The position numbers and the translations under genes are program-made. From IMG/VR virus record IMGVR_UViG_3300032238_000901, positions 1 to 20,743 of that record: DNA of 20,743 nt, one strand, 5' to 3'. Shown piece by piece: positions 12,641 to 20,743 of the stretch (within the stretch, counting starts at the first letter, position 1; every line of letters starts with the position of its first letter). The notes under the pieces are model-generated. The model saw only the letters and a list, made by a program, of their open reading frames with translations, was not told the DNA's origin and searched no databases. The DNA comes from a virus.

Positions 12641-14881
12641 ATGACAGACTATTTAAAACAAAACCTAAAAACAGATCTAGCACTATCTTTTGCACAATCA
12701 TTTGCAGCAGATAGTAATGATAATTATTTTCTATTTTTAGGCAGAATTACCGAATGGCCAGATGACAATAATCCACCAACTATAGTTGATAGTTTGTCTG
12801 AAGAATTGCAAGCATGGAGAGATATGATGGCACTTGCAAAAATTAATAAAAGTAATGTGATGGTTGGTGCTGCTCGTTATGATTGGGAATACAATAAAGT
12901 ATTTGATCAATTTGACGATACAGTAGATTTATATGTTGAAGGTTCTGAGAAACAGTTCTATTGCATAACCGAAGATTATAATGTCTATAAGTGCATAAGT
13001 AATAATTACGGTGCTGCTTCTTTGTATAAACCAACCGCAGTGACTTCTGAAGAACAAATTACGGAAGACGGATATGTCTGGAAGTTCATGTTCAAGGTAA
13101 GAGAAGAATTGTATGAATTTTTGACCGATGAATTCATTCCTATTGAGAAACTTGAATCCATTCTATACAATGACGAAAGAACGCTACAGAACAATGTAAA
13201 AATTGCAGCAGTTCCTAGTTCTATAGAAAATGTTATCTTGGTGCAAGCGGGTGGTGCATATCCATTAGCAATCACCAAAGATCCAACCGATACTGATCAA
13301 AGACACAGATTAACGGAAATAATCAGTTCTACTCAATTTATAATTGCACCAGTTAGCGATGTTGAAAAAACATCTGGTATATACAATGATTATTATGAGT
13401 TGTATATTGCAGAAGGTACTGGTGCGGGTCAAAAAGCAGTAATTACCGACTTTGATGTAACCGATGGTGTTATAACAGTAACCGTCGATACCAACATGAA
13501 TGTAAATACTGATAGTGTTTATAGAATATATCCAAGAATTAAAATTACAGGTGATGGCGAAAATGCAAGTGTCATTCCTGTAATGAATGATAGTAAAGTA
13601 ATAACTGATATTTCTATTGTCAACTCTGGTAAGAATTATCATTATGCTGATATGGAAGTTTATCGCAAGAATGCAACTTATGCTAATAAAACTCTAGTAC
13701 GCGCAATATTGTCACCAGTTAGCGGTCATGGTTATGATGCGATCCGCGAACTTGGTGCAAACATGGTTCTGATTCATATTCCTCTTCGTAATGCAGAAAA
13801 AATAAACGAACAAGATGCTATCAATATTCTTAATAATGATTATCGTCAAGTTGGTATAGTTAAAAATGCATATAACTATGATCTAACACCAATTACGGTC
13901 GAAGATAATCTTAAGACATATATTGAAATTGAGAATATAAACTCAAAGAGTTACATTTATTTTGAAACAAATGATAATATGATCATTGGTGAAGGTGATA
14001 TTATCAAGCAAGGTTCTGAAAACAATAATTATCAGGCCAGAGGAATTGTAGATTCCGTAGAGGAAACCTCTGCAAATAATTACACAATAACAGTAAGCAA
14101 CACAAATGGTAGATTCCTTCCATCTACTTCCTCTTCTTATCCAATTATTCTGGAAAGAACCACCGAAACTATATTCAGCGGAACCATCACAGGAGTAGTT
14201 GTAACAAATCTATACGACAACGATACCTTTACTGTTGGTGACTATGTTCTTGGTACTACCAGTGCCAGTAGTGCAACAATAACAAAATGGGAATGTAACC
14301 CATACGGATTATCTGGCAAACTCTATATTGACAATATTAAAGGTTCATTTGTTAATTCATATTACAATAAAACAACCGATGGTGTTGTTCTTGTTCGCGG
14401 AGAGCATCTTGTAAGTTATGCCAGTATTAATAGTTCTACTGGACAACTTGAAGGAACATCTCCTTCTACCGTTGGTATTATAAAGAGCGTATCTACAGTA
14501 GAATCTGAAAACAAAGTTTTCTATAAAGTCTCAACTACCTTGAATATTATACCAACAACTGGTGTATTGACATCAAGTATGTTTAGTGCAGACGATATCA
14601 TAGTAAATTCTGACGGAGTACAGGGTAAAGTTATATCATTTAGTCTAACCAACTCTACTCACGGAATACTGGAAGTCAACGGATTGACAGGTAGTTTTGC
14701 AGTAGATGATGTTCTTTCCATTTTAACAGAAACAGAATCTACAACTAACTCTAAAATATCAAGTATTGTAGCACCAGAAGTACTGCCATATTACGGAGAT
14801 ATGATATACATACAAAATGTAATACCAGTTACTGCTGCAAATGATGCAGAAGAGCATATAAAAGTACTAATTAAATTCTAA
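12641..14881 (+). CDS. gp8: Baseplate wedge protein gp8, enlarged
   Basis: A 746-residue protein, over twice T4 gp8 (334). Family marks are FLFLGRITEWPDDNNPPTIV (30-49, start of motif), ITEDYNVYKCISNNYG (109-124), TEDGYVWKFMFKV (141-153), SGHGYDAIRELGANMVLIHI (361-380) and a C-terminus around GDMIYIQNVIPVTAANDAEE, where homologues end with a similar acidic motif and K-V-x-I-K-F. gp8 dimers sit on the wedge periphery next to gp7 and gp10. Residues about 430-712 are additional: three or more beta-modules with 'VGD--LG--S--A' and 'G-F' patterns, lying between two conserved blocks, so the enlargement is an internal insertion. Only one base separates it from the preceding gene; the ribosome-binding site is weak. 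Confidence 0.85.
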   Translation: MTDYLKQNLKTDLALSFAQSFAADSNDNYFLFLGRITEWPDDNNPPTIVDSLSEELQAWRDMMALAKINKSNVMVGAARYDWEYNKVFDQFDDTVDLYVEGSEKQFYCITEDYNVYKCISNNYGAASLYKPTAVTSEEQITEDGYVWKFMFKVREELYEFLTDEFIPIEKLESILYNDERTLQNNVKIAAVPSSIENVILVQAGGAYPLAITKDPTDTDQRHRLTEIISSTQFIIAPVSDVEKTSGIYNDYYELYIAEGTGAGQKAVITDFDVTDGVITVTVDTNMNVNTDSVYRIYPRIKITGDGENASVIPVMNDSKVITDISIVNSGKNYHYADMEVYRKNATYANKTLVRAILSPVSGHGYDAIRELGANMVLIHIPLRNAEKINEQDAINILNNDYRQVGIVKNAYNYDLTPITVEDNLKTYIEIENINSKSYIYFETNDNMIIGEGDIIKQGSENNNYQARGIVDSVEETSANNYTITVSNTNGRFLPSTSSSYPIILERTTETIFSGTITGVVVTNLYDNDTFTVGDYVLGTTSASSATITKWECNPYGLSGKLYIDNIKGSFVNSYYNKTTDGVVLVRGEHLVSYASINSSTGQLEGTSPSTVGIIKSVSTVESENKVFYKVSTTLNIIPTTGVLTSSMFSADDIIVNSDGVQGKVISFSLTNSTHGILEVNGLTGSFAVDDVLSILTETESTTNSKISSIVAPEVLPYYGDMIYIQNVIPVTAANDAEEHIKVLIKF

Positions 14882-14882
14882 C

Positions 14883-14888
14883 GGAGAG
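14883..14888 (+). promoter_or_regulatory. Ribosome-binding site of the DUF4815-type gene
   Basis: GGAGAG eight bases before the ATG at 14897 is among the best Shine-Dalgarno matches in the window. It fixes the start of the large open frame and lies just after the gp8 stop (14879-14881). Confidence 0.7.
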
Positions 14889-14896
14889 TCTTAGCA

Positions 14897-17800
14897 ATGG
14901 GTTATAATCACCCCGAAATTCTAGAATCAAATCCTTATTATGATGATTTTAGCGATACCAAGAAGTTCTTGCGTGTTCTGTTTAAGCCTGGCTATGCAGT
15001 ACAAGCAAGAGAACTGACTCAACTACAAACTCTTCTCCAAAATCAAATTGCAAAGTTTGGTACTCACATCTTTAAAGATGGAAGTCAAGTTTTTGGCGGT
15101 GGTATTACTCTATCTGATGCAAATTTCATCAGAACTACAGTATCTTTGATTTCCTCAACTGGTGACTCCGTAGCAGATTTAAAAGGTAAAATACTAACCC
15201 AAGGTAGTTCTGATACTTTGGTTCGTGCAAAGGTACTTGATATAATCACCAGTACATCTGCCGATCCTTATACTATTTTAGTATTACAATATTTCACAGG
15301 AAATCAGTTTGTTTCCAGTGCAACTTCTGAAATTAGCATAGAAGATTATAGCGGATCTATTACCGTATCTTATTCCACCACAGTAACAGATGCAACTGGT
15401 GTATGCCAATATGTTACTGTAGAGTCTGGTATATTCTATGTTGATGGATTCTTTGTGTCAAATGATGCTCAATCTGTTGTTCTCAAGAGAATGGAAGATG
15501 GAGTAAATAAATTCAGAGATGCAATTCTAACGACAGAAGGTATAACAAATAGAATTGGATTTGAAGTAGAACGAACAACAGTCGATGCAGTTGCAGACAC
15601 AACACTAAATGATCCTGCTCGCGGTTTCTACAACTACAACGCACCAGGCGCAGATCGCTATGTCATCAATCTCAATCTGGTAGCACAAGAGTTTGATCCT
15701 GCTTCAGTTGAGCCTGGTGAATTCGTAACTCAAGATTTTGTTGAATTGGCAAGAACAGTAAAGGGTTCTCTTGATTATGTCAAGAAAGTCCCAACCTACG
15801 GTGAGTTGGTAGACACATTAGCAAGAAGAACATACGACGAATCTGGAAACTATACAGTAAAACCATTTGAACTTGAAGTAAAGAATCACTTCAGAAACGA
15901 TGTATATTCATTGTACATTCGTTTTACCGATACCACCTATGCAAACAGCATGTATGCTGGCGACTATATCGTAAATCTTTTAAATGGTGAAGCAGTAAAA
16001 ATTGGATTGATTACATCCATCTCCACCTACACTCCAACCACAGACGAATCAAATGCCACTGCATTGGCATCAGAGTTACCAACTCATGTAATTACGGTTA
16101 CCAGAGAAAAGGTATCTGATTCATATGACTATACTTTCTTTGCAAGCAACGATGCTGTTTGCCATAGAAATGCAAATCAAACAACAGATACCGTAATTGG
16201 TACTGCAAAGAGAGTAATTGCAAGTCGTGATCCAAATGGTGTGTATTCCCCAGAGGGAGAAGGTGGTACAGATGAAAAGTATGTACTATCCGTCAAGCCT
16301 GGAAAAGCATATGTGTTTGGTTACGAATTTGAAACAATCAACAATAGTAATATTGTAGTAGATAAGGCAAGAGAAGATAGCATTGTATCCGTGAATGGTT
16401 ATAATCTAGGATCTGATATCGGAAACTACTTCATTGTTTCCGCAGATGAAGTAAATGGCAATTATGCGTTCAATAATTGGTATTCTACTTTCAATCTTGA
16501 AGATATGCCATACATGAAATTTGGTGGCAGATACATCCGTATTACCCTACCATATCAAGAAGAAAACAAGAGATCCTTTACTTGCAAATATTGGTCTGCT
16601 CTCCCAACAGATCAAGCATCGGCATTCAGAAGCGTTGCATTCGTCACAACAGATGCTGCACTTACAACAGAATCTATCGCAGGACATGCGGACAAGAACG
16701 ATACTACAAACTATCTTGATCTGATTGACTTTAGCGGCGAAGCAGCATCTACTGATGGTCTGCACGATGTTGGTTATGTTCGTCCACAAAATACAGTAAG
16801 AACACAATCCAAGTATATTGGTGGTGGTACTTCTCTCTCATCCTACGAAATGGTAAACATGAGTAATGATGTTGAGATTGATATTTCCAGAATGGTATTC
16901 ACCGATCCTTGGCACGGCGATATAACTGTTGCATATAATTCTAATTCTGAAGAAAACAGTACAGATAGTACATATTCTGCTACAACTTATGCAATCAAGC
17001 AAATTAAATGCTTGGATACTGCAAATCCAACAGCAATTCAGGTAACAACAGGTAATGCACTTCGTTGGGTTCCTGCTTCTGCATCTGGTGCAAGTTCTAG
17101 TGCAGGAAGCACATTGTTCGTAAAGGTAACTGGTTCTGTTGATTATAACGGAAGTACTGCATCTGGAACTGCTCACTTTAGCATAGATGATGGTGTTGTA
17201 TTCACAGATCCAGCAACAACAACTAGTCCAATTTCATATGGTTCAAGTGTTGCTTATGTTGTTCGTGAAACAACAGCAAAGAAAATAATTGTAAGAAGTG
17301 CAAACGATCTAGGATGCATCTCTACTGCTGCTTGCACAGACGAAGGACAGGGTGGATTCTATTCTGTCGGTGATATTGTAACACAAAACTACACAAAGAA
17401 TGGCGTAGAAGTTCAAGCAACTGGTGAAATTCTTGCTATCGGTGGAGATTTCAATACACCAAACACAAACATCGAATTATACATTCAAACATCTGGTGTA
17501 AATCAAATATACGGTGTAAACGATACAGAACTTGGTACAGATGGTATCACTGATCTTGGATGCTTGATTGGTCCATGTGCAGTATACAAACCAAGATCTA
17601 GTCTCATGCTCAACAACCCAACATGCGGTGAACTTGTAAGAATTGGTTTTAGAGACTCCGAGAATGTTGGCGGTTATACTGCAAACGAAACCGCATTCCA
17701 ATACAACTATCTTGCATTGGAAGAAACCGCAGGAGTTCCAAAATACCTAGACATCAATCTGGTAAAGGGAAGAATCGTATCATGGGACGAAAAGAGCAAG

Positions 17801-20743
17801 GAACTTATTGTTCTTGAAACTCAAGGTAGATTTGAAGTTGCAAATGGAACAGTATATCAACTTGCTTCTGGTACATCTGGACAAGTAAAATACGGTGGTA
17901 GAGGATGGGATAAGTTTAAAACAAAATATGCAAAGACTACCGCTGGATCTGCAACAATATATGATATTGAAAAGGTAAGTGGTGTATTCATCGACATCCA
18001 AGATTCTGCTACAAAGAATTTTGTAGAAACTTCATATTCTGTATTTGATAATACATCATATGGTAAGGGTGAATTGCTAACACAAGTTGCAGTACCATCT
18101 CTGAACAATTATGTTGAGGGTAAAGACTTCAGCGTAAATGAAGAAATTTTACAACATGTTTCTTCTAGTCAAACTGCCAGAGGTATTATTCTTTCTTGGA
18201 CACACAAAGATTCAACAAATCCAGCAGATACGAGTGATACAGTAATGATCATTCAACCAACCAATGAAGTATCCTTTGTTGTTGGTAATCCAGATGCAGT
18301 AAACAAACCAATAATGAGTGCGGTTTCTTCTTCTGTATCTTATGATGTATCTGCTATCACCGCAACAAAAACAAAAGAAATCATAGGATGCGGTAGAATT
18401 CGTGTTCTAAGAAGACAAGAGCAGGATGCATATCAGGCATTCTTCTTTGACATCAAGATGGATTATTTGCCAGATTTGTCAAGAAGATACAACTTGAACG
18501 AAGTATCAGAATTTTACTATGAAGATTCTTTTAAGAATGAATTGATTAGTGATTTTGAAGATCAAGATATTCAACTTTCTGCTGGTGTTTCCCAGACAGA
18601 TTATATGTTTAGTGTGCATCCAACACTAGGAATTGATACATCCGCAAGCACAGATACCTTTGTATACAGTAAGGTATATGATACTGACATAAATTCTCTT
18701 ATCTTTAGATTACCAGGCAGCGATGCTGTAAAGAATGTCGGTGAAATGGATTATAGAATCCAAAGACAATTCAAGTTGTCTTCAACTTCCGACTTTACCA
18801 CAACTTCACTAGTATTCTCTACTCAAGATCCATATGTACGCTTTATTGGTGGAGAATCGTCTACTGTCGGTAAAGTAGATTCAAATGATCTAATAGAACA
18901 TTATGCTTTAGTTTTGACTTTTGCATCTGGTGCAGAATATATTGAAGATTTGACTTCTGGTGATTATACAATTACAACTAATAATTATTCATCACCAACA
19001 TCAAATTCTACATTTAGCATCACTAGAAAAGATAGTGCAATCTGGAGAAACACAGGTATTCTCACTGCACAACTTATTGCAAATTTAAATGTAAATCCAA
19101 GTCCAAATCCAGTAAGAACCAAGACAATCAAGAGAAACACAGAAACAGTAACTCTAAAGAAAACAAAAGATGGATTCTGGAAAGCATTATTGTCATTCTC
19201 TGATATCGTAGGATTGGATAAAGTTACGGCAATTTCTTCCAACACAAATGTAAAAGAACAATTTGAATTGTTCAACGGACAAACCGATAATCTATACGAT
19301 CTAGGACAAATCACACTCAAGAGTGAATATCTTGAAGATAATATTCCTGCGTTTACAAATTATCAAGTCGTTGTATCTTATCGTTATTTCTATCATTCTG
19401 GTGTAGGTCCAATTACTAAGAATTCATATGCAAATATTGATTACAAGAATATTCCATATTATACAAGTCCATCTACGGGACAGACCTATAAGTTGGATTC
19501 CGTAATTGATCTTCGTCCATTGAAGGCATCTTCTGGTGGATTGGAACACAAGTGGATTCCTGCTCCCGCATCTTCCTTCAATGTAGATTATGAATACTAC
19601 CTTGGAAGAGCATATAAACTCGCAATCACAAGAGATCTGAAGTTCAAGTTGATTGGTGGAATTCCAGCATTTAATCCAGAACTACCACCAGATGATGAAA
19701 ATGCAATGACAATATATGATATTGTTGCAGAACCATACATCTATGATAGAAATGGTATCAATGCCACAATGATAAACAATCGTCGCTACACCATGAAAGA
19801 CATCATGGGATTGGACGAAAGAATTCAATCTCTTGAGAAATTCACAGCACTGAATTCATTAGAAAGACAAGCAGAAGCAAGTCAAATTATTGATCCTACC
19901 ACACAACTACCAAGAGTCGTAAGTTCTATTTTGGTTGACAATTTCGGTAGTCATGCAAAGGGAGATACCGTACATACTCAATACAATGTAAGTGTTGATC
20001 CTGAAGCAAATCTAATCCGTCCACCATTCAAGATGCATTCTGTCGAATTAACTTCTGATTATGGAACTGCACTATCTGATGTTGTAAAGACTGAAGATAA
20101 TGTTGTCATGTTGAATTATTCTTCAACACCAATGGTATCACAACTTTCCTCCAGTGGTGTGCAAAAGATCAATTCGTTCAATGATATTTCTTGGATCGGT
20201 ACTCTAAAGATGACTCCATCCACAGATTCGTGGTTTGATACAACAGTACAACCAGATGTTCGTGCAAATGAAAATAATTCTAACGATGCAATTATAAGCG
20301 TAGAACCATCTGCTGCCAATAATAACAATAATGGTACTGGAATGGAATTTGGATTCTGGAACAGAAAATGGCACTCAAATAGAAAGAAAAAGAAGAATCC
20401 AACCAGAACTGCTGAGATTTTCCGCAAGCATGCCTTTAAAAGAAAAACAATTAAAGGTATTACTCAAAACGAAAAACCAGTATCTGCTGATACCTCCTCT
20501 GCAAATAAAGTAAACATTGGAGAAAACAAAATTGCAGATAGATCCGTTGTTCCTTACATCAGAGAAAAGACAATTACCGCAGTTGCAGAAGGACTCAGAC
20601 CATATTCTGTGGTATATGTATTTTTTGATGATGTAGATAGTCACTTCATCCCATTACTTCAGAAAGGTGAACGAGCCGATATTAGTGTTTTCTTCATAAA
20701 ATGCTCTTTTTTTCTTAAAGAGAGTAAGGCCCGTAAACCAATA
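14897..20743 (+). CDS. Giant DUF4815-type baseplate/tail structural protein (3' end cut by window)
   Basis: The frame is open for 1949 codons to the right edge with no stop, so the protein is longer. The N-terminus (MGYNHPEILESNPYYDDFSD, then FLRVLFKPGYAVQARELTQL and QNQIAKFGTHIFKDGSQVFG) and the motifs APGADRY (249-255) and VKPGKAYVFGYEFE (466-479) are the hallmarks of the DUF4815 family of environmental T4-like phages. Further family-like stretches are IGCGRIRVLRRQEQDAYQAF, NNRRYTMKDIMGLDERIQSL, SWIGTLKMTPSTDSWFDT (about 1765-1782) and VVPYIREKTITAV (from 1884). Between them lie beta-rich modules. Residues 1808-1860 include an Asn run and a strongly basic patch (NRKKKKN at 1828-1834). The role is not known in detail; the position after gp8 suggests a peripheral baseplate or fibre-network component, perhaps taking the place of T4 gp9/gp10. 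Very few cysteines are present. Confidence 0.8.
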   Translation, partial: MGYNHPEILESNPYYDDFSDTKKFLRVLFKPGYAVQARELTQLQTLLQNQIAKFGTHIFKDGSQVFGGGITLSDANFIRTTVSLISSTGDSVADLKGKILTQGSSDTLVRAKVLDIITSTSADPYTILVLQYFTGNQFVSSATSEISIEDYSGSITVSYSTTVTDATGVCQYVTVESGIFYVDGFFVSNDAQSVVLKRMEDGVNKFRDAILTTEGITNRIGFEVERTTVDAVADTTLNDPARGFYNYNAPGADRYVINLNLVAQEFDPASVEPGEFVTQDFVELARTVKGSLDYVKKVPTYGELVDTLARRTYDESGNYTVKPFELEVKNHFRNDVYSLYIRFTDTTYANSMYAGDYIVNLLNGEAVKIGLITSISTYTPTTDESNATALASELPTHVITVTREKVSDSYDYTFFASNDAVCHRNANQTTDTVIGTAKRVIASRDPNGVYSPEGEGGTDEKYVLSVKPGKAYVFGYEFETINNSNIVVDKAREDSIVSVNGYNLGSDIGNYFIVSADEVNGNYAFNNWYSTFNLEDMPYMKFGGRYIRITLPYQEENKRSFTCKYWSALPTDQASAFRSVAFVTTDAALTTESIAGHADKNDTTNYLDLIDFSGEAASTDGLHDVGYVRPQNTVRTQSKYIGGGTSLSSYEMVNMSNDVEIDISRMVFTDPWHGDITVAYNSNSEENSTDSTYSATTYAIKQIKCLDTANPTAIQVTTGNALRWVPASASGASSSAGSTLFVKVTGSVDYNGSTASGTAHFSIDDGVVFTDPATTTSPISYGSSVAYVVRETTAKKIIVRSANDLGCISTAACTDEGQGGFYSVGDIVTQNYTKNGVEVQATGEILAIGGDFNTPNTNIELYIQTSGVNQIYGVNDTELGTDGITDLGCLIGPCAVYKPRSSLMLNNPTCGELVRIGFRDSENVGGYTANETAFQYNYLALEETAGVPKYLDINLVKGRIVSWDEKSKELIVLETQGRFEVANGTVYQLASGTSGQVKYGGRGWDKFKTKYAKTTAGSATIYDIEKVSGVFIDIQDSATKNFVETSYSVFDNTSYGKGELLTQVAVPSLNNYVEGKDFSVNEEILQHVSSSQTARGIILSWTHKDSTNPADTSDTVMIIQPTNEVSFVVGNPDAVNKPIMSAVSSSVSYDVSAITATKTKEIIGCGRIRVLRRQEQDAYQAFFFDIKMDYLPDLSRRYNLNEVSEFYYEDSFKNELISDFEDQDIQLSAGVSQTDYMFSVHPTLGIDTSASTDTFVYSKVYDTDINSLIFRLPGSDAVKNVGEMDYRIQRQFKLSSTSDFTTTSLVFSTQDPYVRFIGGESSTVGKVDSNDLIEHYALVLTFASGAEYIEDLTSGDYTITTNNYSSPTSNSTFSITRKDSAIWRNTGILTAQLIANLNVNPSPNPVRTKTIKRNTETVTLKKTKDGFWKALLSFSDIVGLDKVTAISSNTNVKEQFELFNGQTDNLYDLGQITLKSEYLEDNIPAFTNYQVVVSYRYFYHSGVGPITKNSYANIDYKNIPYYTSPSTGQTYKLDSVIDLRPLKASSGGLEHKWIPAPASSFNVDYEYYLGRAYKLAITRDLKFKLIGGIPAFNPELPPDDENAMTIYDIVAEPYIYDRNGINATMINNRRYTMKDIMGLDERIQSLEKFTALNSLERQAEASQIIDPTTQLPRVVSSILVDNFGSHAKGDTVHTQYNVSVDPEANLIRPPFKMHSVELTSDYGTALSDVVKTEDNVVMLNYSSTPMVSQLSSSGVQKINSFNDISWIGTLKMTPSTDSWFDTTVQPDVRANENNSNDAIISVEPSAANNNNNGTGMEFGFWNRKWHSNRKKKKNPTRTAEIFRKHAFKRKTIKGITQNEKPVSADTSSANKVNIGENKIADRSVVPYIREKTITAVAEGLRPYSVVYVFFDDVDSHFIPLLQKGERADISVFFIKCSFFLKESKARKPI

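Noticed and set aside
16521-16724. Small plus-strand frame inside the DUF4815 gene, and several antisense frames of 60-131 codons across the window
   Set aside because: All lie within strongly supported genes, with no recognisable protein features or own translation signals.
20704-20722. Inverted repeat CTCTTT/AAAGAG with T run resembling a terminator
   Set aside because: It lies inside an open reading frame, has a weak AT-rich stem, and the T run is in the 5' arm and loop rather than after the stem.

Overview
The window is a piece of a tailed (myovirus-type) phage genome, probably a metagenomic or partial contig, because a gene is cut at each end. It is AT-rich and almost fully coding. It holds the baseplate assembly genes of a T4-like phage. 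Gene order and protein sizes look more like environmental T4-like phages (the cyanophage/pelagiphage type) than T4 itself: gp8 and gp48 are enlarged, gp5 has no lysozyme domain, and there is a giant DUF4815-type protein. The host cannot be read from this window. I saw no tRNA, CRISPR array, integrase, insertion sequence or host gene.

Layout. Positions 1-1592 are on the minus strand and read, in transcription order, gp4 (head-completion nuclease), a tail-tube-fold protein of the gp19/gp54 kind, and a gp26-like baseplate protein that runs off the left edge. A 35-base gap (1593-1627) separates this from a plus-strand run that fills the rest of the window: gp48 tube cap, gp53 wedge, a gp27-like hub protein, gp5 split into two genes (OB-fold part, then beta-helix spike), a PAAR spike tip, gp25, gp6, a gp7-position wedge protein, gp8, and a DUF4815-type structural protein of at least 1949 residues that runs off the right edge. 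Gaps between plus-strand genes are at most 18 bases, and several genes overlap by 1 to 8 bases, so this looks like one late operon. No stretch over 300 bases lacks a gene.

How the genes fit together. The gp27-like hub, OB-fold gp5 part, spike and PAAR tip should form the central membrane-piercing device. gp25, gp6, the gp7-position protein, gp53 and gp8 should form the six wedges around it. gp48 and the tube-fold protein should start the tail tube on the hub. gp26 is known in T4 as a hub/assembly factor. gp4 acts on heads. The DUF4815 protein is probably a large peripheral baseplate or fibre-linked component.

Most interesting points. (1) gp5 is encoded as two proteins, a split that resembles the proteolytic maturation of T4 gp5. 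(2) The spike carries about 327 residues beyond its beta-helix, ending in nine back-to-back hydrophobic 11-residue repeats. (3) A perfect T4 late-promoter box (TATAAATA) sits only seven bases before the gp25 start, implying an almost leaderless mRNA. I see no evidence of a wholly new system outside the baseplate; the novelty, if any, lies in the spike extension.
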